A DNA stretch of 64,000 nt. It comes from Pseudoalteromonas sp. FUC4. GTDB taxonomy: Bacteria; Pseudomonadota; Gammaproteobacteria; Enterobacterales; Alteromonadaceae. Location of the stretch: the NCBI RefSeq assembly GCF_008370255.1, contig NZ_SEUI01000001.1:954975-1018974 (forward strand). The letters are read 5' to 3'. Of this stretch, positions 31,130 to 39,807 are shown piece after piece (positions within the stretch are counted from its first letter, which is position 1; each line of letters starts with the position of its first letter). The notes beneath the pieces were generated by a model, which saw only the letters and a program-made list of their open reading frames with translations, was not told the origin of the DNA and searched no databases. The position numbers and the translations under genes are program-made.

Positions 31130-31166
31130 AATAGGGGCAATTATGTCCCTTGCAAAACAACTCAGA

Positions 31167-31182
31167 CCACACTATCTTGTGA
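31167..31182. promoter_or_regulatory. NrdR-like box B1
   Basis: The core ACACTATCTTGTGA matches the NrdR consensus at most key positions. It lies about 150 bp upstream of nrdA and is paired with box B2. Confidence 0.65.
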
Positions 31183-31197
31183 TCTCTAAATTGAACA

Positions 31198-31213
31198 ACA
31201 CCAGATATTGTGG
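31198..31213. promoter_or_regulatory. NrdR-like box B2
   Basis: ACACCAGATATTGTGG fits the NrdR consensus. It starts exactly 31 bp after box B1, the same spacing as pair A. It is probably the main operator of nrdAB. Confidence 0.7.
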
Positions 31214-31334
31214 CCAAATGTTATTCAATTAAATTCGCCAATACGGTGAAACTTATAATAAATGAGTATGTACCTTGCTATTGCGAGGTATAAAGCATTG
31301 GTCAAAATACATAATCCCCAAGGAATACAGGCAA

Positions 31335-33617
31335 ATGAACCAACAGTTATCTGTAAGCAAGCGTGACGGACGTAAAGAGCCTCTTGATCTGGATAAGATC
31401 CATCGCGTTATTGAATGGGCCGCCGAAGGTTTAAAAAACGTATCGGTTTCGCAAGTTGAATTAAAATCACACATTCAGTTTTACGACGGTATTCGTACTA
31501 AAGATATTCACGAAACCATTATTAAAGCAGCTGCAGATCAGATTTCAAAAGAATCGCCTGATTACCAGTACTTAGCGGCACGTTTAGCTGTGTTCCATTT
31601 ACGTAAAAAAGCCTATGGCCAATTTGAGCCACCACGTTTATTTGACCACGTAACAAAAATGGTTGAAGACAAACGCTACGACGCTCATTTACTTGTAGAT
31701 TACACAGAGCAAGAGCTTGACGAGCTAGATGCATACCTAGATCATTCTCGCGATCTTAATTTTAGCTACGCAGCAGTAAAACAGCTTGAAGGTAAATACC
31801 TAGTTCAAAACCGTGTATCGGGCGAGATTTACGAAAGTGCACAGTTTTTATATATTTTAGTAGCGGCGAGCTTATTTTCTGACTACCCACGTGAAACACG
31901 CGTTTCTTACATCAAACGTTTTTACGATGCCGTATCAATGTTCAAAATATCATTGCCTACGCCTATCATGGCTGGTGTACGTACGCCTACTCGCCAGTTT
32001 AGCTCATGTGTATTAATTGAGTGTGGCGATAGCCTTGATTCAATCAATGCTACATCGTCTGCAATCGTTAAATACGTTTCACAACGTGCCGGAATCGGTA
32101 TTAACGCAGGTCGAATTCGTGCGCTAGGTAGTCACATTCGTAACGGCGAAGCGTACCACACAGGTTGTATTCCTTTTTATAAGCATTTTCAAACAGCTGT
32201 TAAAAGTTGTTCGCAAGGTGGTGTACGCGGCGGTGCAGCAACATTGTTCTACCCGCTTTGGCACTTAGAAGTAGAAAACCTGCTTGTGCTTAAAAACAAC
32301 CGTGGTGTAGATGACAACCGTGTTCGCCATTTAGATTACGGCGTACAGTTTAACAAATTAATGTACTCTCGTTTAATTAAAGACGATTACATTACGTTAT
32401 TCAGCCCATCAGATGTACCTGGTCTTTACGATGCATTTTTTGAAGATCAAGACGAATTTGACGCGTTATACATTAAATATGAGCAAGACGAATCTATTCG
32501 TAAAAAACGTATTAAAGCGGTTGAGCTTTTCTCAATGTTTGCACAAGAGCGCGCAAGCACTGGTCGTATTTACTTACAAAATGTGGATCACTGTAATACG
32601 CACAGCCCGTTTATTTCTAAAGTGGCGCCAATTCGCCAATCTAACTTATGTTTAGAAATTGCATTGCCAACTAAGCCACTAAACAACGTAAACGACGAAG
32701 AAGGCGAAATTGCCCTTTGTACACTGTCTGCGTTTAACTTAGGTGCCATTGAGTCACTAGATGAGCTTGAAGAACTAGCTGAGCTTGCAGTACGCGCACT
32801 TGATAACTTACTTGATTTCCAAGACTACCCAGTACCGGCTGCACGTAATGCTACTATGGGTCGTCGTACGTTAGGAATAGGTGTAATCAACTACGCATAC
32901 TACTTAGCTAAAAACGGTAAGCGTTACTCAGATGGCAGCGCAAATGCACTAACTCACAAAACATTTGAAGCTATTCAATATTACTTAATGAAAGCGTCTA
33001 ATGAGCTTGCTAAAGAGCGTGGTGCATGTCCTAAGTTTAACGAAACAACGTATTCTCAAGGTATTATGCCAACAGATACGTACAAACGTGACCTAGACAA
33101 AATATGTGATGAACCTCTTCACCTGGATTGGGATTCATTACGTGCGAGTATTCAAGAGCACGGTATGCGTAACTCAACACTAAGTGCGTTAATGCCTTCA
33201 GAAACATCGTCACAAATTTCTAACGCAACTAACGGTATTGAGCCACCACGTGGTCACATTAGCGTAAAAGCAAGTAAAGACGGTATTTTGAAGCAAGTAG
33301 TACCTGAGTACGAACGTTTGAAAGATAATTACGAGCTATTGTGGGACATCCCATCAAACGATGGTTACTTGCAACTTGTAGGCATAATGCAAAAATTTAT
33401 TGACCAAACTATCTCGGCCAATACTAATTATGATCCAAACAAATTCGAAGGTGGTAAAGTACCTATGAAAGTCTTATTAAAAGACTTACTAGGCGCCTAC
33501 AAATTAGGTGTTAAAACCTTGTACTACCATAATACACGCGATGGTGCATCTGATGCACAAGACGACACGCCAGAAGTCGAAGATGACGATTGTGCAGGCG
33601 GCGCGTGTAAAATATAG
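31335..33617 (+). CDS. nrdA: Ribonucleoside-diphosphate reductase class Ia, alpha subunit
   Basis: 760 residues from ATG 31335 (E. coli NrdA has 761). The N-terminal ATP cone (VSKRDGRKEPLDLDKIHRVI) binds the allosteric effector. Active-site cysteines lie in FSSCVLIECGD and SNLCLEIALPT. The C-terminal redox tail DDCAGGACKI has the C-x4-C pair. It makes deoxynucleotides with NrdB. A longer upstream frame start is rejected because the conserved N-terminus is MNQQLSVSKRDG. NrdR and DnaA boxes lie upstream. Confidence 0.98.
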   Translation: MNQQLSVSKRDGRKEPLDLDKIHRVIEWAAEGLKNVSVSQVELKSHIQFYDGIRTKDIHETIIKAAADQISKESPDYQYLAARLAVFHLRKKAYGQFEPPRLFDHVTKMVEDKRYDAHLLVDYTEQELDELDAYLDHSRDLNFSYAAVKQLEGKYLVQNRVSGEIYESAQFLYILVAASLFSDYPRETRVSYIKRFYDAVSMFKISLPTPIMAGVRTPTRQFSSCVLIECGDSLDSINATSSAIVKYVSQRAGIGINAGRIRALGSHIRNGEAYHTGCIPFYKHFQTAVKSCSQGGVRGGAATLFYPLWHLEVENLLVLKNNRGVDDNRVRHLDYGVQFNKLMYSRLIKDDYITLFSPSDVPGLYDAFFEDQDEFDALYIKYEQDESIRKKRIKAVELFSMFAQERASTGRIYLQNVDHCNTHSPFISKVAPIRQSNLCLEIALPTKPLNNVNDEEGEIALCTLSAFNLGAIESLDELEELAELAVRALDNLLDFQDYPVPAARNATMGRRTLGIGVINYAYYLAKNGKRYSDGSANALTHKTFEAIQYYLMKASNELAKERGACPKFNETTYSQGIMPTDTYKRDLDKICDEPLHLDWDSLRASIQEHGMRNSTLSALMPSETSSQISNATNGIEPPRGHISVKASKDGILKQVVPEYERLKDNYELLWDIPSNDGYLQLVGIMQKFIDQTISANTNYDPNKFEGGKVPMKVLLKDLLGAYKLGVKTLYYHNTRDGASDAQDDTPEVEDDDCAGGACKI

Positions 33618-33634
33618 TTGCTGATTTTAATTTT

Positions 33635-33660
33635 AAGCGGGCATTTAGCCCGCTTTGTTC
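33635..33660 (+). terminator. Hairpin between nrdA and nrdB
   Basis: The arms AAGCGGGC and GCCCGCTT with a 5-nt loop are followed by TGTT. The weak T tract suggests partial termination or RNA processing that could set the ratio of the two subunits. Confidence 0.55.
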
Positions 33661-33683
33661 TGATAGTTTTTTGAGTGATAAAC

Positions 33684-34814
33684 ATGTCTTATACTACTTT
33701 TAGCCGAAACCATAATAACCAAATGCAAGAGCCAATGTTTTTTGGCCAAACTGTAAACGTATCTCGTTACGACCAACAAAAATACCCAATTTTTGAAAAG
33801 TTAATTGAAAAGCAACTGTCTTTCTTTTGGCGTCCTGAGGAAGTAGATGTAAGTAAAGACCGTTTAGACTTTCAAGCATTGCCAGATCACGAAAAGCACA
33901 TATTTTTAAGTAACTTAAAATATCAAACATTGCTTGATAGCGTACAAGGTCGTTCACCTAACGTTGCCCTACTTCCTATTGTATCGTTACCAGAGCTTGA
34001 AACATGGATAGAAACATGGGCATTTAGTGAAACAATTCACAGCCGCTCATACACGCATATTATTCGTAATGTGACGCAAGCCCCTGAACTTATTTTTGAT
34101 GACATAGTTAGCAACGATAAAATCAGCGAACGTGCCGATGCGGTAACCACCTACTACGATGATTTAATTAATTCTGTATCGCTTTACAATCTATACGGCG
34201 AAGGCAAACACGAAATTAACGGCAAAACAGTGATCGTTAATTTGTTCGAACTTAAAAAGAAACTTTACCTTGCCATGATGTCGGTAAATATTCTTGAAGC
34301 CATTCGTTTTTATGTAAGCTTTGCGTGTTCGTTTGCGTTTGCTGAGCGTGAATTAATGGAAGGTAACGCTAAAATTATTAAGCTTATTGCTCGTGATGAA
34401 GCACTTCATCTTTCAGGTACTCAGCATATTTTAAATATTATGCAAGATGGTAAAGACGACCCAGAAATGGCAATTGTTGCAGCGCAGTGCCGCGACGAAG
34501 CTATTAAAATGTTTGTAGAGGCCGCAGAGCAAGAAAAAGAATGGGCAGAATACCTATTTAAAGACGGTTCTATGATTGGTCTAAACAAGCATATTTTATG
34601 TCAATACGTTGAGTACATTACTAACGCACGTATGACCGCTATTGGTTTACCAGCACAGTTTGAAAATAACAGTAACCCTATCCCGTGGATAAACTCGTGG
34701 TTAGTGTCTGATAACGTGCAAGTAGCACCACAAGAAGCTGAAATTAGCTCATACCTTGTTGGTCAAATCGACTCGCAAGTAGATGCATCTGAATTTGGTG
34801 ACTTTGATTTATAA
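33684..34814 (+). CDS. nrdB: Ribonucleoside-diphosphate reductase class Ia, beta subunit
   Basis: 376 residues from ATG 33684, the same length as E. coli NrdB. The radical Tyr lies in RSYTHIIRN at ~122. Di-iron ligands are in [11 protein letters not shown], the [11 protein letters not shown] helix and [11 protein letters not shown]. It generates the tyrosyl radical that NrdA uses. The stop overlaps the yfaE start (TAATG). Confidence 0.98.
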   Translation: MSYTTFSRNHNNQMQEPMFFGQTVNVSRYDQQKYPIFEKLIEKQLSFFWRPEEVDVSKDRLDFQALPDHEKHIFLSNLKYQTLLDSVQGRSPNVALLPIVSLPELETWIETWAFSETIHSRSYTHIIRNVTQAPELIFDDIVSNDKISERADAVTTYYDDLINSVSLYNLYGEGKHEINGKTVIVNLFELKKKLYLAMMSVNILEAIRFYVSFACSFAFAERELMEGNAKIIKLIARDEALHLSGTQHILNIMQDGKDDPEMAIVAAQCRDEAIKMFVEAAEQEKEWAEYLFKDGSMIGLNKHILCQYVEYITNARMTAIGLPAQFENNSNPIPWINSWLVSDNVQVAPQEAEISSYLVGQIDSQVDASEFGDFDL

Positions 34815-35086
34815 TGAGTGACAAGTCTACTGCAAGCATAACGCTTGCAGAAAACAGCCAGTGTATAGAGTTTAATACTGGCTGCCCTTCTCTTTTACAC
34901 TGCTTAGAATCCATGAAAATAGACGTCGCATTCCAATGCCGTGAAGGTTACTGCGGCGCCTGTAGGGCAACGTTAGTTTCAGGCAGTGTGGAGTATAACG
35001 AAGAGCCACTGGCGTTTGTGCGCGAAGGCGAAATACTCCTGTGCTGCTGCAAGCCTAACGGTGACATAAGCATAAGTTTAAAATAA
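34814..35086 (+). CDS. yfaE: 2Fe-2S ferredoxin YfaE-like, NrdB maintenance
   Basis: A 90-residue plant-type ferredoxin. The cluster ligands are in CREGYCGACRATL plus a later Cys in LLCCC. In E. coli YfaE supplies electrons to rebuild the NrdB di-iron tyrosyl cofactor. The coupled start with nrdB supports this role. Confidence 0.93.
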   Translation: MSDKSTASITLAENSQCIEFNTGCPSLLHCLESMKIDVAFQCREGYCGACRATLVSGSVEYNEEPLAFVREGEILLCCCKPNGDISISLK

Positions 35087-35102
35087 TTCATGAACAAAAT
35101 AA

Positions 35103-35135
35103 AAAGCCGATAATAAATTATCGGCTTTGTTATTT
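35103..35135. terminator. Intrinsic terminator between yfaE and the dehydrogenase operon
   Basis: The stem AAAGCCGATAAT/ATTATCGGCTTT can act in both directions between the convergent yfaE and aldehyde dehydrogenase genes. Confidence 0.85.
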
Positions 35136-35173
35136 ATAAATCAACGACCCAGGGAGATTGTTGTTTTATCATA

Positions 35174-36622
35174 TTATTTTTCTTTTAAGTAAACGGTTTT
35201 CTTTTCTAGATATTGCTCTAAACCAAACTTACCGTCTTCACCGCCAAAGCCACTTTGTTTCCAGCCGTTATGAAAACCTTGATGCTGCTCACCCATACCA
35301 CGGTTAATATATACCTCACCCACTTCTAATTCGTTAATGGCTTTATTAATATCAAAAAAGTTTTGAGTGAATATATATGCGCTTAAGCCATAAATACTGT
35401 CGTTACAGTACTGTATTGCTTGGTCCATATCTTTAACTTTTACAATAGGGAGTACTGGACCAAAAGTTTCTTCGTGCACTGCAATGTTATCTTGCTTAAC
35501 GTCTACAAGTAACGTGGGTTCGTACCAACAACCACCTTCAAAACCCTCAACAAAAGCAACTTTACCACCAGTGGCGACAGAAGCGCCTTGTTGAATACTT
35601 TGTTGAACTATGTGATCAATGTTGTCTATTTCGCGTTGATTACATTTAGGACCCATTTGCGTATCTGGGTTCATTGGATCCCCAACACGAAGTGCTTTTA
35701 CAGCTGGTATAAATTTAGCCATAAACGCATCGTACACAGACTCTTGAACATATAAACGCTCAACACAAGTACATACTTGGCCACAGTTAGCAAAGCGTCC
35801 CCAAAGTGCGCCTTCAACCGCTTGATCAAGATCGGCATCGGCCATTACAACCATTGGTGCTTTACCACCAAGTTCAAGCATTACAGGAGTCATATATTCT
35901 GCGCTAGTTTTATAAATTTGCTTACCTGCAGCAGTAGAGCCTGTCATGGTGATCATTTTAGTTATTGGACTTTCACACAATGCTTGCCCAACAACAGAGC
36001 CTGAGCCATTTATCACGTTTAACACACCTGCTGGAATGCCTGCATCGTTTGCTAAACGGCCAAGCTCGGTAGTTGCTAAAGGCGTTTCTTGGGTTGGTTT
36101 TAGTACAATAGAGTTACCTGTAATTAACGCAGGTCCAATTTTACGACCAGCCAATGCCAGCGGAAAATTCCACGCAGTAATACCAACAACTACGCCACGT
36201 GGCACTTTATGAATGTATATTTTTTCGTTATCATTGTCTGAAGGTAAAATATCGCCTTCAATTGTTAACGCATGGTCGCATGCGTAATCTATAAATGTAG
36301 CGGTTACATCCACTTCCATCTCAGCAACTGATAACAATTTGCCTTGCTCTGCCACCAGCATTGGTGCAAGCGTATTTTTGTTTTCACGAATTTTATTAGC
36401 AAATTCACGCAATATGTTTTGGCGTGTGCGAGCTGCCAATTTAGCCCACTTTTTCTGCCCTACATTCGCTGATTCAAGTGCATACTGCGCATCTTCTATA
36501 CAGCCTTTTGGTATTTCACCAATTTTTTTACCTGTAGATGGGCTTAATATTTCAATCGTGCCACTTGCTTTAGACGAAACATATTCGCCATTTATAAAAT
36601 TTACATTATTATGGAAGTTCAT
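35174..36622 (-). CDS. NAD(P) aldehyde dehydrogenase, probable 3,6-anhydro-L-galactose dehydrogenase
   Basis: 482 residues from ATG 36622; GGGGAG lies upstream in the end of the preceding gene. The ALDH signatures are [12 protein letters not shown] (catalytic Glu, ~245-256), the [16 protein letters not shown] cysteine stretch at ~279-294, and the [10 protein letters not shown] cofactor loop. The ALDH superfamily is certain. The specific role is inferred from context: in agar degraders an ALDH oxidises 3,6-anhydro-L-galactose to anhydrogalactonate, and this gene shares an operon with two further dehydrogenases and an operator used by the agarase genes. Lactaldehyde or succinic semialdehyde dehydrogenase are alternatives. 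Confidence 0.7.
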   Translation of the reverse strand: MNFHNNVNFINGEYVSSKASGTIEILSPSTGKKIGEIPKGCIEDAQYALESANVGQKKWAKLAARTRQNILREFANKIRENKNTLAPMLVAEQGKLLSVAEMEVDVTATFIDYACDHALTIEGDILPSDNDNEKIYIHKVPRGVVVGITAWNFPLALAGRKIGPALITGNSIVLKPTQETPLATTELGRLANDAGIPAGVLNVINGSGSVVGQALCESPITKMITMTGSTAAGKQIYKTSAEYMTPVMLELGGKAPMVVMADADLDQAVEGALWGRFANCGQVCTCVERLYVQESVYDAFMAKFIPAVKALRVGDPMNPDTQMGPKCNQREIDNIDHIVQQSIQQGASVATGGKVAFVEGFEGGCWYEPTLLVDVKQDNIAVHEETFGPVLPIVKVKDMDQAIQYCNDSIYGLSAYIFTQNFFDINKAINELEVGEVYINRGMGEQHQGFHNGWKQSGFGGEDGKFGLEQYLEKKTVYLKEK

Positions 36623-36626
36623 CGAA

Positions 36627-37400
36627 CTATCTCCCCATCCATCCGCCATCAACCAATAAAATAGCGCCATTTACATAACTAGCCGCTTCAGATGCTAAAA
36701 ATACAGCAGGCCCTTTAAAGTCATCAGGATTTCCCCATCGACCTTGTGGAATACGCGCTAAGATGGCTGCATTACGCTCTTTGTCATTGCGTAATGCCTC
36801 AGTGTTATCGGTATCAATGTAACCTGGCGCAATCGCATTTACATTAATGCCTTTGCCAGCCCATTCATTAGAAAGCGCCATAACCAATTGGCCAATTGCG
36901 CCTTTACTCGCTGCATAACCTGGTACTGTAATGCCACCTTGAAAGGTGAGCAAAGAAGCTGTGAAAATAACTTTACCCTCGCCATGCTCTATCATTTGTT
37001 TGCCTATTTCGCGGCTTAAAATAAATTGAGCATTTAAGTTAACTTCAATCACTTTATCCCATAAATCATCGCCATGCTCAGCCGCAGGAGCACGAAGGAT
37101 TGTACCTGCATTATTGACTAAAATATCAATTTTAGGAAAATCACTTTTAACATCATTAATAAAAGAATAAAGCGCATCACGATCGCTAAAATCACATTGA
37201 TAGGCTTTAAAGTTTCGGCCAAGGGCTTTAACTTCTTTTTCTACTTCTGAGCCTTCAAGCTCTAAGCTTGCAGACACACCAATAATATCAGCGCCAGCCT
37301 GTGCTAAACCTAGTGCAATACCTTTACCAATACCGCGCTTACAACCTGTAACAAGGGCTACTTTGCCTTCTAAGCTAAATTTTTCTAACATATTATTCAT
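36627..37400 (-). CDS. SDR oxidoreductase, KduD-like; probable 2,5-diketo-3-deoxygalactonate reductase
   Basis: 257 residues from ATG 37400, where AAAGGT sits 6 bp upstream. The Rossmann motif is [11 protein letters not shown] (~17-27), the catalytic Ser is in [11 protein letters not shown], and Tyr-x3-Lys is YAASK (~155-159). The stretch [19 protein letters not shown] and the ending VDGGWMGR closely resemble E. coli KduD. In the anhydrogalactose route an SDR of this kind returns the diketo intermediate to D-KDG. It lies 4 bp before the aldehyde dehydrogenase start. Confidence 0.78.
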   Translation of the reverse strand: MNNMLEKFSLEGKVALVTGCKRGIGKGIALGLAQAGADIIGVSASLELEGSEVEKEVKALGRNFKAYQCDFSDRDALYSFINDVKSDFPKIDILVNNAGTILRAPAAEHGDDLWDKVIEVNLNAQFILSREIGKQMIEHGEGKVIFTASLLTFQGGITVPGYAASKGAIGQLVMALSNEWAGKGINVNAIAPGYIDTDNTEALRNDKERNAAILARIPQGRWGNPDDFKGPAVFLASEAASYVNGAILLVDGGWMGR

Positions 37401-37422
37401 TTTAATACCTTTATAATTTTTA

Positions 37423-38445
37423 TTATTGTGGATTACATTCAACAAGCGCTTTCATACCTTCTGGATTTCCATCCATACTCGCAAATGCACTACCAATATC
37501 AGTTAACGAACTAACCGAACTAATAAAAGGTTTAAGATCTATTTGGCCCGATGAAATTAACTCTATTGCCCAATCAAAATCTGCCGCTTCGTATACACGC
37601 GCCCCTAACAACTCTAGCTCTTTCCAAAAAAACTGAAATAAGTCTATTTCTGGTTTTGCACTATGAATAGCAACCATTACAATACGACCACGTCGCCCAG
37701 CTATTTGTGTCATAGCCTCAATTGCAGGTTTAACGCCAGATACTTCAAAAACTACGTCTGCGCCTTTTGTTTGTGTCCAGCTATCTACATAGGCAGCTAA
37801 ATCTTCTTCAATGGGATTAACCGATTTAACGCCGAGCTCATCGGCAAAAGCACGGCGGCTTTCGTTAGGCTCAGACACGAGTACTTCTGCACCAACACTT
37901 TTAGCAACCGCAGCAACTAATTGCCCAATTGGCCCGCCACCAAGCACAACAACTTTCTCTCCCGCTTGTAAGCGCGAGCGTCGTACATCATGGCACGCAA
38001 CCGATAACGGCTCTATTAATGCGCCTTGTTTTAAGTCAACACCTGCTGGTAATTTATGTAAAGTACGTGCTTTAACTGTCCAGCTTGACTGAAAAGCACC
38101 TGGCGTATCTATTCCCATAAACTTTAAGTTTTGACAAATATGCGTATGGCCTGCATTACACGTAGGACAATCGCCACACCAATCTAATGGCCGTACTACC
38201 ACGTTTTCGCCTACAGCAAAGCCTTCAACACCTTCACCTATTTCTGCAACAACACCTGATATTTCATGGCCAATTGTTTGCGGAATAGATACACGTTGAT
38301 CCATTACGCCGTGATATATGTGCATATCTGTACCACAAATTCCAACGTAACCAACACTTAGCCTAACTTCGCCTGCTTGAGGCTTAACTGATGTGCCTTC
38401 AACAACATTAAATGACTTATTACCTATGTATTGTGCAGCTTGCAT
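37423..38445 (-). CDS. Zinc-dependent dehydrogenase; probable 2-keto-3-deoxy-L-galactonate 5-dehydrogenase
   Basis: A 340-residue medium-chain dehydrogenase. The catalytic zinc region has CGTDMHIYHG and GHEISGVV. The structural zinc lobe is CGDCPTCNAGHTHIC (~91-105), and the NAD-binding motif is VLGGGPIGQLV (~169-179). It is the first gene of the operon, has GAAGGT before its ATG, and has a TTGTTAACAA operator 113 bp upstream. Family members include threonine and sorbitol dehydrogenases. The role in L-KDGal oxidation follows from the paired KduD-like reductase and the agarolytic context. Confidence 0.72.
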   Translation of the reverse strand: MQAAQYIGNKSFNVVEGTSVKPQAGEVRLSVGYVGICGTDMHIYHGVMDQRVSIPQTIGHEISGVVAEIGEGVEGFAVGENVVVRPLDWCGDCPTCNAGHTHICQNLKFMGIDTPGAFQSSWTVKARTLHKLPAGVDLKQGALIEPLSVACHDVRRSRLQAGEKVVVLGGGPIGQLVAAVAKSVGAEVLVSEPNESRRAFADELGVKSVNPIEEDLAAYVDSWTQTKGADVVFEVSGVKPAIEAMTQIAGRRGRIVMVAIHSAKPEIDLFQFFWKELELLGARVYEAADFDWAIELISSGQIDLKPFISSVSSLTDIGSAFASMDGNPEGMKALVECNPQ

Positions 38446-38557
38446 ATTTTTTATACCTTCAATAATGTTTAATTAAATACTGGCCCAGTAATGCATCATT
38501 AAAAACAACGCCGATACCAGGAATATAAAAATGTATTTGCATACCTTTATATGTTTA

Positions 38558-38567
38558 TTGTTAACAA
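38558..38567. promoter_or_regulatory. TTGTTAACAA operator, dehydrogenase operon
   Basis: A perfect 10-bp palindrome, 113 bp upstream of the zinc dehydrogenase start. The same word recurs at the other promoters of the galactan locus. Confidence 0.65.
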
Positions 38568-38700
38568 TTTACACCTAGATAAGTTGTATGTAAAGCCACT
38601 ATCAAAATTTAATGTAACTTTAGAGCACAAAAGCCAATACGTTAAAAAGCATTAAGAATAGTTACTAAAATTTACTTGTATGTTTTAACAATAGCCCACA

Positions 38701-38710
38701 TTGTTAACAA
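38701..38710. promoter_or_regulatory. TTGTTAACAA operator before the decayed FG-GAP gene
   Basis: A perfect copy 27 bp upstream of the pseudogene start. Its flanks (CACATT before, TTAAC after) match those of the site at 42529, so the promoter was copied with the gene. Confidence 0.65.
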
Positions 38711-38736
38711 TTAACCCAATGTAAAGAGGGACAATA

Positions 38737-39204
38737 ATGATTAAAAACAATAAATCTGCGCTTAGCGTAGTGATTATCAGCGCTCTAAACTAAGCGGGAT
38801 GCAGTCAAAACATATAAACACACACGCCCAGTAGTAAAACAAATAACAACGTAGTCTTTTCTGACGTATCTGAACAAGCAGGTTTAATAACACAAAAAAT
38901 TGGAAGTATGGCGGCCCTACCATTGCAGATATAAACAGTGATGGTTATTATGACCTACTACTAACAAATCACGACACCACTCCTATTCGGTTGTTTATGG
39001 CAAATGGCGATAACACATACACACTACAAGATGATATTTTTCCACGCGAAGATCTTCATGGGATGTCTGCCGGTGATTACGACAACGATGGCGATCTCAA
39101 CGTACTTATTGCCTAGGCGGCGGAAATGGCATCAAGCCTCAACCACAACGATTACTTAAAAACAATAATGGCAAATTTTAAGATAATACGGTTGAATTTC
39201 CATC
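38737..39204 (+). pseudogene. Decayed, truncated FG-GAP/CRTAC1-like lipoprotein gene
   Basis: The stretch translates, across at least two frameshifts and several stops, into a relative of the intact gene at 42848. A signal with a broken lipobox comes first, then pieces such as NWKYGGPTIADINSDGYYD, LLLTNHDTTPIRLF and DYDNDGDLNVLIA, then PQPQRLLKNNNGKF. It covers about the first 155 residues only. It ends at short tandem repeats next to an IS481-type fragment. It is not expected to give a working protein. Confidence 0.88.
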
Positions 39205-39264
39205 CAGTAATGTTTTAAGTGTAGTAGTACAGTAATGTTTTAAGTGTAGTGGTACAGTAATGTT
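39205..39264. repeat. 25-bp tandem repeat, 2.4 copies
   Basis: Units start at 39205, 39230 and 39255 with CAGTAATGTTTTAAGTGTAG; the second differs by one base and the third is cut after 10 bp. They join the decayed FG-GAP gene to the transposase fragment and probably mark a duplicated element end. Confidence 0.8.
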
Positions 39265-39693
39265 CGACCGCAACATACTTTCCCTTGATGAGTCCGATCA
39301 TTGTTGTAGTAATCCATCCATTCATCCAGATCTTTTTGTAGCTCTTCTATAAGCGTATAGCTAACGATTGAACGAACACCACTACCTGAAAAAAACACGC
39401 CTAATTTACGAAGCTCATTGCTACTTCTATGATGGCCGTGAGCAGGATAGTCAACTGCATATTTAATGACGGCTTGCTATGCTTCTTCGTCAACGCGATT
39501 CTTTATATTTGGTGTACGGCGGTTCTTTCCGATTAATGCATCGATACCCATCATTAACGAGTTCTTGATAACGATAAAATGTATCTCGTGATACGCCCAT
39601 GACTTTACAGGCTCTTGATACATTGCCTAGTTCTTCAGCAAAGTTAAGTAAACCAACTTTGTGTTTTATGATTGGGTTGTTAGTATGCAACAT
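39240..39693 (-). pseudogene. Internally deleted IS481-family transposase
   Basis: The N-terminal 50 residues from ATG 39693 (MLHTNNPIIKHKVGLLNF, then ELGNVSRACKVMGVSRDTFY) are a typical IS481 helix-turn-helix. The frame then changes and stops near 39490. Further pieces are readable at AHGHHRSSNELRKLGVFFSG and, after a jump that removes the catalytic core, at LDEWMDYYNNDRTHQGKVC. Most of the DDE domain is missing, so it is inactive. GAGAGTTACC beside the start and the inverse GGTAACTCTC at 39749-39758 may mark the element end. Confidence 0.85.
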
Positions 39694-39807
39694 GAGAGTT
39701 ACCTTTTTGTTTGTTTTGATTTAAAGATTCGACACCTTTATCAAAACGGGTAACTCTCACTTTTTCAAGTTGAATTGTAAGATATTATCTGAACTAATAC
39801 ATATAAG

